From contig DAIPYL010000003.1 of assembly GCA_036782755.1 (NCBI GenBank), forward strand, positions 1 through 64,000: DNA of 64,000 nucleotides. The letters run 5' to 3'. Shown here in pieces: positions 16,419 to 24,680 of this stretch; positions within the stretch are counted from its first letter, which is position 1, and each line of letters opens with the position of its first letter. Under the pieces are notes generated by a model. It saw nothing but the letters and a program-made list of their open reading frames with translations, made no database searches and was not told where the DNA came from. Position numbers and translations under genes: made by a program. Source of the stretch: Jeotgalicoccus sp036782755. Its GTDB lineage: Bacteria > Bacillota > Bacilli > Staphylococcales > Salinicoccaceae.

Positions 16419-16485
16419 TGTTTTTCTTTATTATAGGGTAGGTTATTAAAAATACTATTAAATAGGAAACGGTGTGATATGAGAC

Positions 16486-17856
16486 ATGATGAAACATTTA
16501 AAAAATGTCGATAACTGGCTTGGCGGCCTTCAGTGGTTAATGTATATATTTATCAATACAGTTGTTGTACCGATTACGATGGGGGCAGCTTTTGATCTGT
16601 CACAGGCGGAAATCGTCAGTACAATGCAGTTCTCATTTATTCTCGGCGGAATCGCTTGTCTGATGCAGGTATTTATCGGTCACAGAAGACCGATTATGGA
16701 CGGACCTTCAGGTCTTTGGTGGGGAGTGCTTCTGGCACTGTCTTCACTTGCTGCTGCACAAGGCATGCCCATTACAGAAGTTGGCGGCAGTATCGCAACA
16801 GGATTAATTATTACAGGGATTCTTACTGTAATTATCGGTTTAACCGGTGTCGGATACTACCTGGAAAAATTATTTAACCCAAGTGTTATGGGTGTGTTTA
16901 TGCTGTTATTCGGTGTTTCCCTTTGTATCAGTTTCTTCAAAGGTATGGTTGGACTGCCATTTGGCGGCGGAGACGGCCCGACAGAAATCCAAATCGGCCC
17001 TGCAATTCTGTCATTCGTAATTGTTATCCTTGTACTGATTTTAACAATCCGCGGATCTAACAAACTTTCACAGTATGCAATGCTGATCGGTATTATCGTC
17101 GGCTGGCCTGCATACTTATTATTATTTGGTTCAGATGCACAGCTTACAAGCGGCACTGCAAGCTCACTTGAAATCTTCTGGTTCCCGCTCGGTTCACCGG
17201 CATGGAATATCGGAATTATACTTACAGTAGTGATTACAGGTATGCTTAACTTATCTAAACAGTACGGCTCTATTAAAGGAACAGATCCTATTTATCCGGA
17301 TTCACCTTCAACGAGTAAAGATTACAGAAACTCATTTACAATTACTGGTATTATGACTATCATTCCGGGGTTCCTTGGACTGGTTCCATACTCACCGTTC
17401 GTATCATCAATCGGATTTATCCAGCAGACTAAGATCTACGAACGTATGCCGTTTATCTTCGGTGCAGTGATGTTCTTCGTAATGGGTGCTATCCCGCAAA
17501 TCGGTTCATTCTTTACAATGATTCCGTTAAGCGTAGGGTGTGCAGTATTATTCGTTTCATACGTGCAGCTGTTCGGCTCTGCATGGGACTGGTTCAAACT
17601 CGTGGAATTCAACAGCCTCAATATTTACCGTGCGGCGATTCCTATGTTCTTAGGACTGGTTCTTATGGCAGTACCCGCTTCAGCGTTCGCAAGCCTTCCA
17701 GGCTATGTACAACCATTACTTTCAAGCGGACTGTTAATGGGTACGATTATTTCCATTGCGATGGAAAACTTCCTGAATTGGGATAAGGTCGGCGCGACGA
17801 TCTCAAACAATATTGGGAAAAATATTGAAAAAGAAGAACCTGTTAATAAGTTATAA
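16486..17856 (+). CDS. NCS2-family xanthine/uracil-type permease
   Basis: The 456-residue protein has twelve to fourteen hydrophobic segments and NCS2 features: MDGPSGLWWGVLLALSS near residue 66, NPSVMGVFMLLFG near 128 and the NLSKQYGSIKGTD segment near 255. The latter corresponds to the nucleobase-binding region, though it departs from the classical NxGxxxxT signature. NCS2 proteins import xanthine, urate or uracil by proton symport. Either of two adjacent ATGs may be used. A PucR-box-like palindrome in front of it suggests purine control. It ends at a terminator. Confidence 0.88.
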   Translation: MMKHLKNVDNWLGGLQWLMYIFINTVVVPITMGAAFDLSQAEIVSTMQFSFILGGIACLMQVFIGHRRPIMDGPSGLWWGVLLALSSLAAAQGMPITEVGGSIATGLIITGILTVIIGLTGVGYYLEKLFNPSVMGVFMLLFGVSLCISFFKGMVGLPFGGGDGPTEIQIGPAILSFVIVILVLILTIRGSNKLSQYAMLIGIIVGWPAYLLLFGSDAQLTSGTASSLEIFWFPLGSPAWNIGIILTVVITGMLNLSKQYGSIKGTDPIYPDSPSTSKDYRNSFTITGIMTIIPGFLGLVPYSPFVSSIGFIQQTKIYERMPFIFGAVMFFVMGAIPQIGSFFTMIPLSVGCAVLFVSYVQLFGSAWDWFKLVEFNSLNIYRAAIPMFLGLVLMAVPASAFASLPGYVQPLLSSGLLMGTIISIAMENFLNWDKVGATISNNIGKNIEKEEPVNKL

Positions 17857-17863
17857 GTAAATT

Positions 17864-17899
17864 AAAAAAGCTCTGTCCACAAGGACGGAGCTTTTTTTG
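17864..17899 (+). terminator. Terminator after the NCS2 permease
   Basis: AAAAAAGCTCTGTCC and GGACGGAGCTTTTTTT form a stem with one mismatch, eight bases after the stop. Confidence 0.9.
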
Positions 17900-17985
17900 T
17901 ATGTGTCAGCGAGATAAATCCTCTCAAGAATATGATAAAGTAGAGATAGTGTCAGATAAAATGAATAAAGTGAGGGGTTCGAAAT

Positions 17986-18495
17986 ATGGACGTAAAATAT
18001 CCTATTGGTAAATTGCAGGTTCCTGAGAACGTTACGCTTAACGACATTCAAAAATATCTTGGTGACATCAGTACTTATACTGAACGTCTCCGAGCTGAAG
18101 TTGATTCACTGACTGAAGCAGAGTTAAATAAAACTTACCGCGAAGGCAGCTGGAACGTTCGGCAGCTGGTTCATCATATCGCTGATTCACAGCTGAATAT
18201 GTATCAGCGTCTGAAGCTTGCTTTAACTGATGATAATCCCAAAGTTCCGGAGTTCATTCAGGATAAATGGGCAGTACTTCCGGACAGCAAGCTGCCGGTC
18301 GAGAGTTCGATTAAAATACTTGAAGGCATTAACGAACACGTTGCTGCGCTTGGCAACAGCTTAACTGAAGATCAGCTTACACGTGTGTTCACACATCAGA
18401 TAAACGGTGAGATTTCAGTCGGCACCAAAGTTGCCAAATTATCGTGGCACGAAGAACATCATTTAGCCCATATTAAAATTGCACTTTCAAAATAA
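17986..18495 (+). CDS. DinB-family YfiT-like protein (putative bacillithiol transferase)
   Basis: The 169-residue protein is full length for the YfiT/BstA group of the DinB superfamily. The metal-binding histidines are visible: LVHHIADSQLN near residue 62 and SWHEEHHLAHI near 155. The N-terminal MDVKYPIGKLQVPENVTL is typical of YfiT. BstA of related bacteria joins bacillithiol to electrophiles; family members were earlier annotated as metal-dependent hydrolases. ATG 17986 has a GAGG site. Confidence 0.85.
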   Translation: MDVKYPIGKLQVPENVTLNDIQKYLGDISTYTERLRAEVDSLTEAELNKTYREGSWNVRQLVHHIADSQLNMYQRLKLALTDDNPKVPEFIQDKWAVLPDSKLPVESSIKILEGINEHVAALGNSLTEDQLTRVFTHQINGEISVGTKVAKLSWHEEHHLAHIKIALSK

Positions 18496-18498
18496 ATA

Positions 18499-18540
18499 CA
18501 CTGAAAGCTCCCTTGAAAAATTCCAAGGGAGCTTCTTTTA
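18499..18540. terminator. Bidirectional terminator
   Basis: GAAGCTCCCTTGG and CCAAGGGAGCTT arms lie between the convergent YfiT-like and lipoprotein genes. Its right edge touches the lipoprotein stop codon. Confidence 0.85.
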
Positions 18541-19515
18541 TTCGAGTTCAATAATATTTAATTCAAGCAAATGATCGTCGTGGAAACTGATATTAATATA
18601 GTTCGCACCTTTAACTTCAGACAGATATGCAGGTACTGCTGTAATCTTTTCAGTTTCTATAAAGTTACGGCCTTTGTAATAACTGATATAAGCAGGTGCC
18701 GTAATTACATAGTCTTCACCTGAGTCATATTCCAGTGCCCCCGTAACATAATAATTTTCATCTTCGACAAAATTTCCATTGTTATCAATACGTTCACCGG
18801 TAAATACATCGTCCCCTGTCAGGAATTCCTGACCGAACATAATTGTTCCGGCCATATCGTCTTCCACAGGTTTACCGCGTCCAAGGAGCTCATCTGGCGT
18901 CGTACTTATTTCATTACCTGCCGATGCTTCTTCTGTAGCTTTATTGATTAGCTCAACAGTATCCTGTTCCGGCCGGTTGAAACTTACTATCACACGATCC
19001 GCTTCAGGTACATTTTCTATAATGTGCGGGCCGTCATGTCCATAGTTATTTGTTTTAATAAATTCATCGCCGTAAAAGTACGATACATAAGACGCTGTCG
19101 TGACAGTATAATCCTGTTCTCCATTGTACTCTATCGGATTTGTGCGTGTCATATGGCCGCGTGCATCATCTTCACCGCTGTAATTAATCCAGTGACCTTC
19201 GACGAGCTCAATATCTGCCATTAAATTAACCGGTTTTGCAGGTTCATCTTCTGACCCTTCTTCATTTGATGACTCATCCGCAGCAGTCTCTGTACTTTCA
19301 CTGCTGTCATCCTTCGACGTTTCCTCAGCTTTCGTGTTTTCCTCTTGATCCACGACTTCTTCAGTTTCTTCCGGTTCCGTTACCTCTGAGTCTCCTGTAT
19401 CAGTCCCCTCCACCCCTGTTTCTTCTACTTCAGGTTCATCTGCCGGCACTTCATCTGTATCACTGCAGCCTGTCAGTATAAACGCCCCCGCGAGTATAAG
19501 TGTAAACAGCCTCAT
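18538..19515 (-). CDS. Lipoprotein with acidic linker and duplicated C-terminal domain
   Basis: I begin at ATG 19515 (325 residues), because GGGGGAGAGG precedes it and the signal peptide MRLFTLILAGAFILTGC then starts directly. The upstream ATG gives an unlikely 15-residue extension. LTGC is a lipobox, so the protein is membrane-anchored outside. Residues about 20-95 are almost only Glu, Thr, Asp and Ser, a low-complexity stalk. The remainder holds two similar segments: IEYNGEQDYTVTTASYVSYFYG...FIKTNN and LEYDSGEDYVITAPAYISYYKG...FIETEK, each followed by a strand ending in I-SF. No known family is recognised; a surface sensor or binding role is only a guess. Confidence 0.8.
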   Translation of the reverse strand: MRLFTLILAGAFILTGCSDTDEVPADEPEVEETGVEGTDTGDSEVTEPEETEEVVDQEENTKAEETSKDDSSESTETAADESSNEEGSEDEPAKPVNLMADIELVEGHWINYSGEDDARGHMTRTNPIEYNGEQDYTVTTASYVSYFYGDEFIKTNNYGHDGPHIIENVPEADRVIVSFNRPEQDTVELINKATEEASAGNEISTTPDELLGRGKPVEDDMAGTIMFGQEFLTGDDVFTGERIDNNGNFVEDENYYVTGALEYDSGEDYVITAPAYISYYKGRNFIETEKITAVPAYLSEVKGANYINISFHDDHLLELNIIELE

Positions 19516-19589
19516 GGCCTCTCCCCCTGTTTTTCTATTCCCCTTAATTGTATGTAACATTATTAACCTATACCCATATTTTCCGAAAA

Positions 19590-19630
19590 TAATAAAACAC
19601 TGCCTGATTTTTCATCAGACAGCGTTTATT
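19590..19630 (-). terminator. Terminator after the SDR gene
   Basis: AAACACTGCCTGAT and ATCAGACAGCGTTT form a stem, with GTTTTATTATTTT following on the minus strand. Confidence 0.85.
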
Positions 19631-19642
19631 TAATCTATTTAC

Positions 19643-20359
19643 TTAAGGATTATTTGACCATAACCCAGCGTGTTTCAGTACAACACGTTTGTTTAATTTA
19701 AGCTGTGCAACAATCAGTTCAGCCAGGTCTTCAGGCTGCATTACTTTCTCAGGATTGCCGTCTGTTAAATTCAGTTCAACAGCCATATCAGTTGCGACTG
19801 TACTTGGTGTTAAAGTCGTCACACGGATATTATGCTTACGCACTTCCATCATCAGTGATTCACTTAAGCCGATAACCGCAGCTTTTGATGCAGAGTATGC
19901 ACTTGTAATTGCGCCGCCTTTTTGTCCGGCAGTTGATGAAATGTTAATGATGTCGCCTGTATTGCGTTCGATCATTTCAGGCAGTACTGCACGCGTTGTG
20001 TAGTAAACACCGTTAACGTTAACATTTAAAATGTTCGTCCACTCTTCAGGAGTCAGCTCCATGAAGTTTCCAAACTTCGAAATACCTGCGTTGTTTAACA
20101 GAATATCAATCGGTCCTAATTCGCCGCGAATTGACTCTACTGCTGAAGTAATTGCATCGATATCTGATACATCCGCTGCAGCGATTGCTGTTTTAACATC
20201 GTAGTTTTTAAGCTCTTCCTGAACTTTTTCCAGGTTCTCAATAGTACGGCCGACAAGACCGATGTTTACACCTTCTGCTGCAAGAGCAAGCGCTGCCGCA
20301 CGGCCGATACCGCGGCCTGCTCCTGTAATTAATGCTGTTTTACCACTTATGTTCTGCAT
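19643..20359 (-). CDS. Short-chain dehydrogenase/reductase (FabG-like 3-ketoacyl reductase)
   Basis: This classical SDR of 238 residues has the NAD(P) motif TGAGRGIG (residues 11-18), NNAG near 89 and the catalytic Ser (ISSTAG near 140) and YSASK near 154. A 3-oxoacyl-ACP reductase-like role is the usual annotation, but the C-terminus HAGLWSNNP differs from true FabG and the gene is not in a fatty-acid cluster. The substrate is thus open. It follows the YjjG-like gene on the same strand by about 65 bases. Confidence 0.85.
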   Translation of the reverse strand: MQNISGKTALITGAGRGIGRAAALALAAEGVNIGLVGRTIENLEKVQEELKNYDVKTAIAAADVSDIDAITSAVESIRGELGPIDILLNNAGISKFGNFMELTPEEWTNILNVNVNGVYYTTRAVLPEMIERNTGDIINISSTAGQKGGAITSAYSASKAAVIGLSESLMMEVRKHNIRVTTLTPSTVATDMAVELNLTDGNPEKVMQPEDLAELIVAQLKLNKRVVLKHAGLWSNNP

Positions 20360-20425
20360 GTTGAAATCTCCTTTAACTCTTTACTTCATTAATAATTTTA
20401 TCACGATACTTATATTTAAGATAAC

Positions 20426-21106
20426 TTATGAATTTAAAATACCGGCTAATTCATGGAGTTCTTTAATCTCGTAATCCGCTTCAATATCAGTCTCGTTTTC
20501 CAGTCCGTAAGGATTGTACCAGACGGAATCAATATCTGCATTATTGGCACCTGCAATATCGGAAATAAGGCTGTCACCGATCATCAGTATGTCAGCAGAT
20601 TCCAAACCTGCCCGCTTCATACTCTCTGTAAAGAATCTGATATTCGGCTTTGCACTGCCGATATCATCCGATACATATAAATCAGTAAAATACCGCTTCA
20701 AGCCTGAGAGCTGCAGTCTGTTTTTCTGCATTGTCAGCATCCCGTTGGATGCTGCATATATTTTATAATCCGCTGATATATTCTTCAGCACTTCCTCAAT
20801 ACCGGGTTCCATAATGTACTGCTCTCCGAGAAGTTTTCCAAAATGCTCTTTGGCAAGATTACTGTCGTAATCCAAACCAAGTGTTTCCGACAGCTCGGCG
20901 AACCTTATATCGAGCACATCCGCCACTGACAGCAATTCCTCTTTCTGCTGTTTCCATAAACGTTCATCGATTGCAGAAAACGATTCAAATACATCTTTGT
21001 TATATTCAAGATTGAGCGTCGAGAAAGTTTTCTTTAACGCACTCTCGCTGCATTTTTTAAAGTTAAATACTGTATCATCGATATCCAGAAAAATAGCTTT
21101 ATACAT
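20426..21106 (-). CDS. YjjG-family HAD nucleotidase
   Basis: The 226-residue protein has HAD motif I FLDIDDTV (residues 6-13), motif II AASNG near 118, the Lys in AKPNIRFF near 151 and motif IV IGDSLISDIAGANNADID near 175. DIDDTVF with the long helical cap matches the YjjG/YfnB noncanonical pyrimidine nucleotidase group, which removes phosphate from damaged or free nucleoside monophosphates. The true substrate needs testing. Confidence 0.85.
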   Translation of the reverse strand: MYKAIFLDIDDTVFNFKKCSESALKKTFSTLNLEYNKDVFESFSAIDERLWKQQKEELLSVADVLDIRFAELSETLGLDYDSNLAKEHFGKLLGEQYIMEPGIEEVLKNISADYKIYAASNGMLTMQKNRLQLSGLKRYFTDLYVSDDIGSAKPNIRFFTESMKRAGLESADILMIGDSLISDIAGANNADIDSVWYNPYGLENETDIEADYEIKELHELAGILNS

Positions 21107-21239
21107 ATAATTACTCCCGTAAATTATTTAGTTGTAAACTCAAAGTCCACGGTAGCAATAATAATTAAGATACTCAATGCTTTCATTTGTATGCTGAATT
21201 ATTATATTCTTAAAGTATAATCTAAACAGATGAGGTGCA

Positions 21240-21626
21240 ATGATGAATATAATCGTTACCAGCCTGTTCGTTGATAATCAGGACAAAGCATTAGCTTTCT
21301 ATACCGATATCCTCGGCTTCGTTAAAAAACATGACGTGCCAGCAGGAAACTTCAGATGGATTACAGTCGTCTCTAAAGACAACGAGCACGGTACGGAGCT
21401 CGTCCTTGAACCGAATGACAATATTGCAGCACAGGACTATCAGAACAGCCTCATGCAGCAGGGAATACCTGCAACGATGTTCGGAACAGATAACATTGAT
21501 AAAGAATACGAGAGCTTAAAATCACATGGTGTAGAATTTACGATGGAACCGACAGCAGCCGGTGACATAAAACTCGCAATATTTAACGATACATGCGGCA
21601 ATTTAATACAGCTTATCGAACAGTGA
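21240..21626 (+). CDS. VOC-superfamily (glyoxalase-like) protein
   Basis: The 128-residue single-domain VOC protein opens MNIIVTSLFVDNQDKALAFYTDILGF, the family signature split over two beta-alpha motifs. It ends IFNDTCGNLIQLIEQ with the conserved metal-ligand Glu in the closing strand. VOC members include glyoxalase I, fosfomycin enzymes and dioxygenases; nothing here chooses between them. Two tandem ATGs follow GAGGTG; the second (21243) has the better spacing. Confidence 0.88.
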   Translation: MMNIIVTSLFVDNQDKALAFYTDILGFVKKHDVPAGNFRWITVVSKDNEHGTELVLEPNDNIAAQDYQNSLMQQGIPATMFGTDNIDKEYESLKSHGVEFTMEPTAAGDIKLAIFNDTCGNLIQLIEQ

Positions 21627-21627
21627 A

Positions 21628-21680
21628 AAGGGGCTGGGACATAAATATCTCTAGGCTTTTGTCCCAGCTCCTCTTATTTT
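21628..21680. terminator. Staphylococcal-type GGGCTGGGAC terminator
   Basis: AGGGGCTGGGAC and GTCCCAGCTCCTCT flank a 20-base loop and end with TTATTTT. Highly similar GGGCTGGGACATAA hairpins are common after genes in Staphylococcus genomes. It separates the convergent VOC and NHL-repeat genes. Confidence 0.85.
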
Positions 21681-22515
21681 AAATCAAACTGAGTTTTGTC
21701 AGCCCGTCCGGCAGCATCTCTGCAATATAAATATCACCATACTTATCCACCGTTAAACCATGTCCATAAGTTCCGAATGTGCGGCATCTGCCAATAAACT
21801 CATCTTCAGAATTAAACACATGCAGCGCCGGAACCTGGTCTGTCACATAGATAAAACCGTCTTTATCCTGATATATATCCATAGGATGATAAACATTGGA
21901 TAACTCTTTTAAATACTTTCCGTTCTGATCAAAAATCTGCACCCGGTTATTCTCCCTATCAGTTACAAGTACTCTGTCTTTCTGATCCACTAAAATCGCA
22001 TGTGGTGTAATGAAGCTTCCTTGTTCCGAACCGATTTTTCCCCATGTTTTTACTAATTCTCCGGAAGGATTAAGATGATGAACATGTGTATTACCGTATC
22101 CATCCGAAACGTACATATTATTATCTTTTGAGAATGCAATATCCGAAGGATGATTAAATGGCTCACCCGTATTTCCAGGGTTATTTTTATCTCCCATCAT
22201 ACGGAGCAGTTCTCCATCTTTATTGAAAACTGCGATTCTGTGATGATCCCTTTCCACTACGAAAACTTCACCTGCCGGACTGATTTCCACGTAATGTGCA
22301 TCTGTAATTTCCTTATTACGCCATTGATTAACCATCTTTCCCTCAGCATTAAAAATCAGCATAAAAGGGTCGCTTCTCTGAAGTACGTATATATGTCCTT
22401 CATCATCATTTGATACAGCCGTAATATTCTTAAGGTAGTGTGTTGCCTTGTCCTCTGCCCATTGACTGTCCACTCTGTATTTCCTGTCTCCTAATCCGAA
22501 TACCTGGTAATCCAT
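21679..22515 (-). CDS. NHL-repeat beta-propeller protein (peptidylglycine lyase-like)
   Basis: The 278-residue protein has no signal peptide and is made of about six NHL-type blades. Repeated elements include NHPSDIAFSKDNNMYVSDGYGN, ITPHAILVDQKDRVLVTDRENNRVQIFD and YHPMDIYQDKDGFIYVTDQ (each given here as a partial reading). The pattern resembles peptidyl-alpha-hydroxyglycine alpha-amidating lyases and related cytosolic propellers. Catalytic residues cannot be assigned safely. The ATG has an AGGGGTGAT site. Confidence 0.8.
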   Translation of the reverse strand: MDYQVFGLGDRKYRVDSQWAEDKATHYLKNITAVSNDDEGHIYVLQRSDPFMLIFNAEGKMVNQWRNKEITDAHYVEISPAGEVFVVERDHHRIAVFNKDGELLRMMGDKNNPGNTGEPFNHPSDIAFSKDNNMYVSDGYGNTHVHHLNPSGELVKTWGKIGSEQGSFITPHAILVDQKDRVLVTDRENNRVQIFDQNGKYLKELSNVYHPMDIYQDKDGFIYVTDQVPALHVFNSEDEFIGRCRTFGTYGHGLTVDKYGDIYIAEMLPDGLTKLSLI

Positions 22516-22561
22516 ACTTTAATCACCCCTGAGCATCGTTTACTGTACAATACCACATTAA

Positions 22562-22597
22562 CAAAAAGCACTCCCGATTTTAAGAGAGATTTTTCAT
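22562..22597 (-). terminator. Weak terminator after the DUF4385 gene
   Basis: On the minus strand TCTCTC-TTAAAATC-GGGAG is followed by TGCTTTTTG. The stem is short. Confidence 0.45.
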
Positions 22598-22600
22598 ATA

Positions 22601-23047
22601 TTATCCATACTGCTTCTGGTGTGCTTTCTTCAGTTTCAGATAATCTTCATCTTCGCGTACTTTTATCCATTTTTCTTCAAAGATAGAAGCTGATTCTGCT
22701 TTTTCAGGATCAATATCTCTTTCGTTCACTTCACCATCTTTGTTGTATTTCCTGCCGCCTTTATAATTCGCATAACGGCGGGATCTTGTATAACCCATCT
22801 GCAGAAATTTCCTTGCCATATCCATGCCGACAAAATCGTTTTTGTCTTTATAATCCAAATACATCTGATAAATTTTATCAGAAGACTCTTTGGCAATATC
22901 AGGTGTTTTAAAGCGCCAGTGCTGAAGTATTTCACCTTTATAAGGTTCTACCAGCAGCACACCCTGCTCGCCTCTGCCTACTCTGTACAGTTCAGGCTGC
23001 TCACGAAAATTTATATTATCAAAATCCAAATCATAATCAAAAGCCAT
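22601..23047 (-). CDS. DUF4385 domain protein
   Basis: The 148-residue protein matches DUF4385 as I remember it. The motifs are YRVGRGEQGVLLVEPYKGEI near residues 21-40, HWRFKTPDIAKESS, FVGMDMARKFLQMGYTRSRR near 72-91 and YANYKGGRKYNKDG. The family is conserved in bacteria and some phages but has no known function. ATG follows GAGGAGGCAG. No neighbour suggests a role. Confidence 0.85.
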   Translation of the reverse strand: MAFDYDLDFDNINFREQPELYRVGRGEQGVLLVEPYKGEILQHWRFKTPDIAKESSDKIYQMYLDYKDKNDFVGMDMARKFLQMGYTRSRRYANYKGGRKYNKDGEVNERDIDPEKAESASIFEEKWIKVREDEDYLKLKKAHQKQYG

Positions 23048-23112
23048 GATAACTGCCTCCTCTTACAATTTATAATACCCAACTTGTTAACTTATAAAAG
23101 TTTAGATCAAAA

Positions 23113-23147
23113 CAAAAAAGCACTCCCCATTGCTGGGAAGTGCTTTG
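23113..23147 (-). terminator. Terminator, copy 1 of a repeated AGCACTTCCC hairpin
   Basis: AGCACTTCCC-AGCAAT-GGGGAGTGCT followed by TTTTTT on the minus strand, just after the small membrane-protein gene. A near-identical hairpin lies at 23469-23501 and half of a third abuts the Ns at 23624. Confidence 0.9.
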
Positions 23148-23155
23148 CAACATTA

Positions 23156-23365
23156 TTATTTATCATCTGTAACTTCGAAAGTGTATGCATTAGTAAAGTC
23201 ATTATGAATGACCAGTGAATAACTATGACCGTTATCCAGTGCCTGTGTTGTCAGATTATCAATTTCCTGCCAATTAAAATATGACTCAATCAGTCCAAAT
23301 GCCAATACCCCGATGGCACCTCCCCCGACGATTACTGCCCCTGTACGAAAGTATATATTCTTCAT
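23156..23365 (-). CDS. Small single-pass membrane protein, unknown function
   Basis: I do not recognise this protein. From ATG 23365 it has 69 residues; a TTG at 23392 would add nine but sits inside the GGGGGAG sequence, so the start is uncertain. It has one membrane helix with a glycine-rich stretch (GAVIVGGGAIGVLAFGLI) and an outside or inside tail ending in TFEVTDDK. A strong terminator follows. Composition agrees with its neighbours. Confidence 0.55.
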   Translation of the reverse strand: MKNIYFRTGAVIVGGGAIGVLAFGLIESYFNWQEIDNLTTQALDNGHSYSLVIHNDFTNAYTFEVTDDK

Positions 23366-23468
23366 AAATTTAAAAATAAAATTCTCCCCCAATGTTTTTT
23401 ATATGTATCTGAACAATTAATATACATGTTATCACACGTAACTCTACTTTGAAATATTCGTATATAAG

Positions 23469-23501
23469 CAAAAAAGCACTCCCCACTGCTGGGAAGTGCT
23501 C
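23469..23501 (-). terminator. Terminator, copy 2 of the AGCACTTCCC hairpin
   Basis: The same stem as at 23113-23147 with one loop change. It must end a minus-strand gene whose last codons lie in or at the N gap: AAC AGT TAA reads off the edge at 23515-23523. Confidence 0.8.
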
Positions 23502-23523
23502 TAAATCTATTTACTTAACTGTT

Positions 23524-23623
23524 NNNNNNNNNNNNNNNNNNNNNNNNNNNNNNNNNNNNNNNNNNNNNNNNNNNNNNNNNNNNNNNNNNNNNNNNNNNNN
23601 NNNNNNNNNNNNNNNNNNNNNNN
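23524..23623. other. Scaffold gap of 100 N beside rpsI
   Basis: Unlike the other two gaps, the flanks are not 55-base duplicates. The right flank begins with GGGAAGTGCTTT, half of the hairpin repeated at 23113 and 23469. The contigs probably broke inside that repeat, so real sequence of unknown length is missing. Confidence 0.8.
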
Positions 23624-23652
23624 GGGAAGTGCTTTCCATATATAAATATATA

Positions 23653-24045
23653 TTAACGTTTTGAGAACTGTGGAGAACGACGGGCTTTCTTAAGACCGTA
23701 TTTGTAACGTTCTTTCATACGTGGGTCACGTGTTAAGAGTCCAGCTCTTTTCAGCGCGCCGCGGTGTTCCGGATCTGCTTCAAGTAAAGCTCTTGCAATA
23801 CCGTGACGGATTGCCTGTGCCTGACCTGTGAAGCCACCACCATGAACATTTACCAATACATCGTAGTTACCTTCTGTTTCTGTAACTGCGAATGGCTGGC
23901 TTAAATCTAAAATTAAGCTTTCAAATGGGAGATAGTCTCTCATGTCGCGTCCGTTAACTGTTACTTTACCTTCACCTGGTACTAAACGTACACGTGCAAC
24001 TGAGTGCTTACGACGTCCAGTTCCTTGATATTCTACTTTAGCCAA
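23653..24045 (-). CDS. rpsI: 30S ribosomal protein S9
   Basis: The 130-residue protein begins MAKVEYQGTGRRKHSVARVRLVPG and ends KKARRSPQFSKR, the highly conserved S9 tail whose Lys-Arg end reaches the P-site tRNA. Length is normal. It follows rplM by 19 bases, the standard rplM-rpsI operon. Its terminator is cut by the N gap. Confidence 0.99.
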   Translation of the reverse strand: MAKVEYQGTGRRKHSVARVRLVPGEGKVTVNGRDMRDYLPFESLILDLSQPFAVTETEGNYDVLVNVHGGGFTGQAQAIRHGIARALLEADPEHRGALKRAGLLTRDPRMKERYKYGLKKARRSPQFSKR

Positions 24046-24064
24046 ATGTTTTCCCTCCTAGTCC

Positions 24065-24502
24065 TTAACCACGTAACTCGTAGTTTTCAGGTTGTTGTGC
24101 TACGTGTGGGTGATTCTCTCCACCGTATACGAATAATTTTTTGCCTTGTTTACGTCCTAATGGATTTTTAGGTAACATTCCTTTGATAGAAGTTTCTAAT
24201 AATCTCATAGGGTTTTTGTCTCTTAATTCACCAGCTGATACTGATTTGATTCCACCAACATGACCTGTATGTCTGTAGTAGATTTTTTGTGAATCTTTCT
24301 TACCTGTTAACACGATCTCACTTGCATTGATTACGATAACGTAGTCACCTGAATCAACGTGAGGTGTGAATGTTGGTTTGTGTTTCCCGCGTAATAGTGT
24401 TGCTACTTCTGTAGATAAGCGACCTAAAGTTTTACCCGCTGCATCTACAACAAACCATTTACGTTCGATGTTTGCTTCATTAGCCATAAACGTTTGACGC
24501 AT
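24065..24502 (-). CDS. rplM: 50S ribosomal protein L13
   Basis: The 145-residue L13 contains ERKWFVVDAAGKTLGRLST, FTPHVDSGDYVIVINA and KMLPKNPLGR-type motifs (KGMLPKNPLGRKQGKKL). The start is either ATG 24502 or the internal ATG five codons on; MRQTFMAN is the usual Staphylococcus N-terminus, so 24502 is kept. It is the first gene of the rplM-rpsI operon with its own promoter and a leader of roughly 125 bases. Confidence 0.98.
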   Translation of the reverse strand: MRQTFMANEANIERKWFVVDAAGKTLGRLSTEVATLLRGKHKPTFTPHVDSGDYVIVINASEIVLTGKKDSQKIYYRHTGHVGGIKSVSAGELRDKNPMRLLETSIKGMLPKNPLGRKQGKKLFVYGGENHPHVAQQPENYELRG

Positions 24503-24529
24503 AGTAATTTCCTCCTAAATCTCGTTCTA

Positions 24530-24663
24530 TATTGTCGTTTTAAATTAGTCGTTTTTGTCTTTTTATATTCATTAATCCTAATAAGTTTCCGGGGCCTATT
24601 AATCATGGATGGATATAAAAATGTACCGTTAATTATTATATAATCGAACCGTCATAAAGTCAA
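24530..24663 (-). promoter_or_regulatory. rplM-rpsI promoter and probable L13 leader
   Basis: On the minus strand TTGACT (24658-24663) and TATAAT (24635-24640) are exactly 17 bases apart. The transcript then runs about 125 bases before rplM, with GATTAATAGGCCCCGG and TTAGGATTAATG segments that can pair through their TTAAT/ATTAA parts. An autoregulatory L13 leader is known in Bacillales; the match here is by position and general form, not by alignment. Confidence 0.65.
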
Positions 24664-24680
24664 TGTTTTCAAGATAACTT

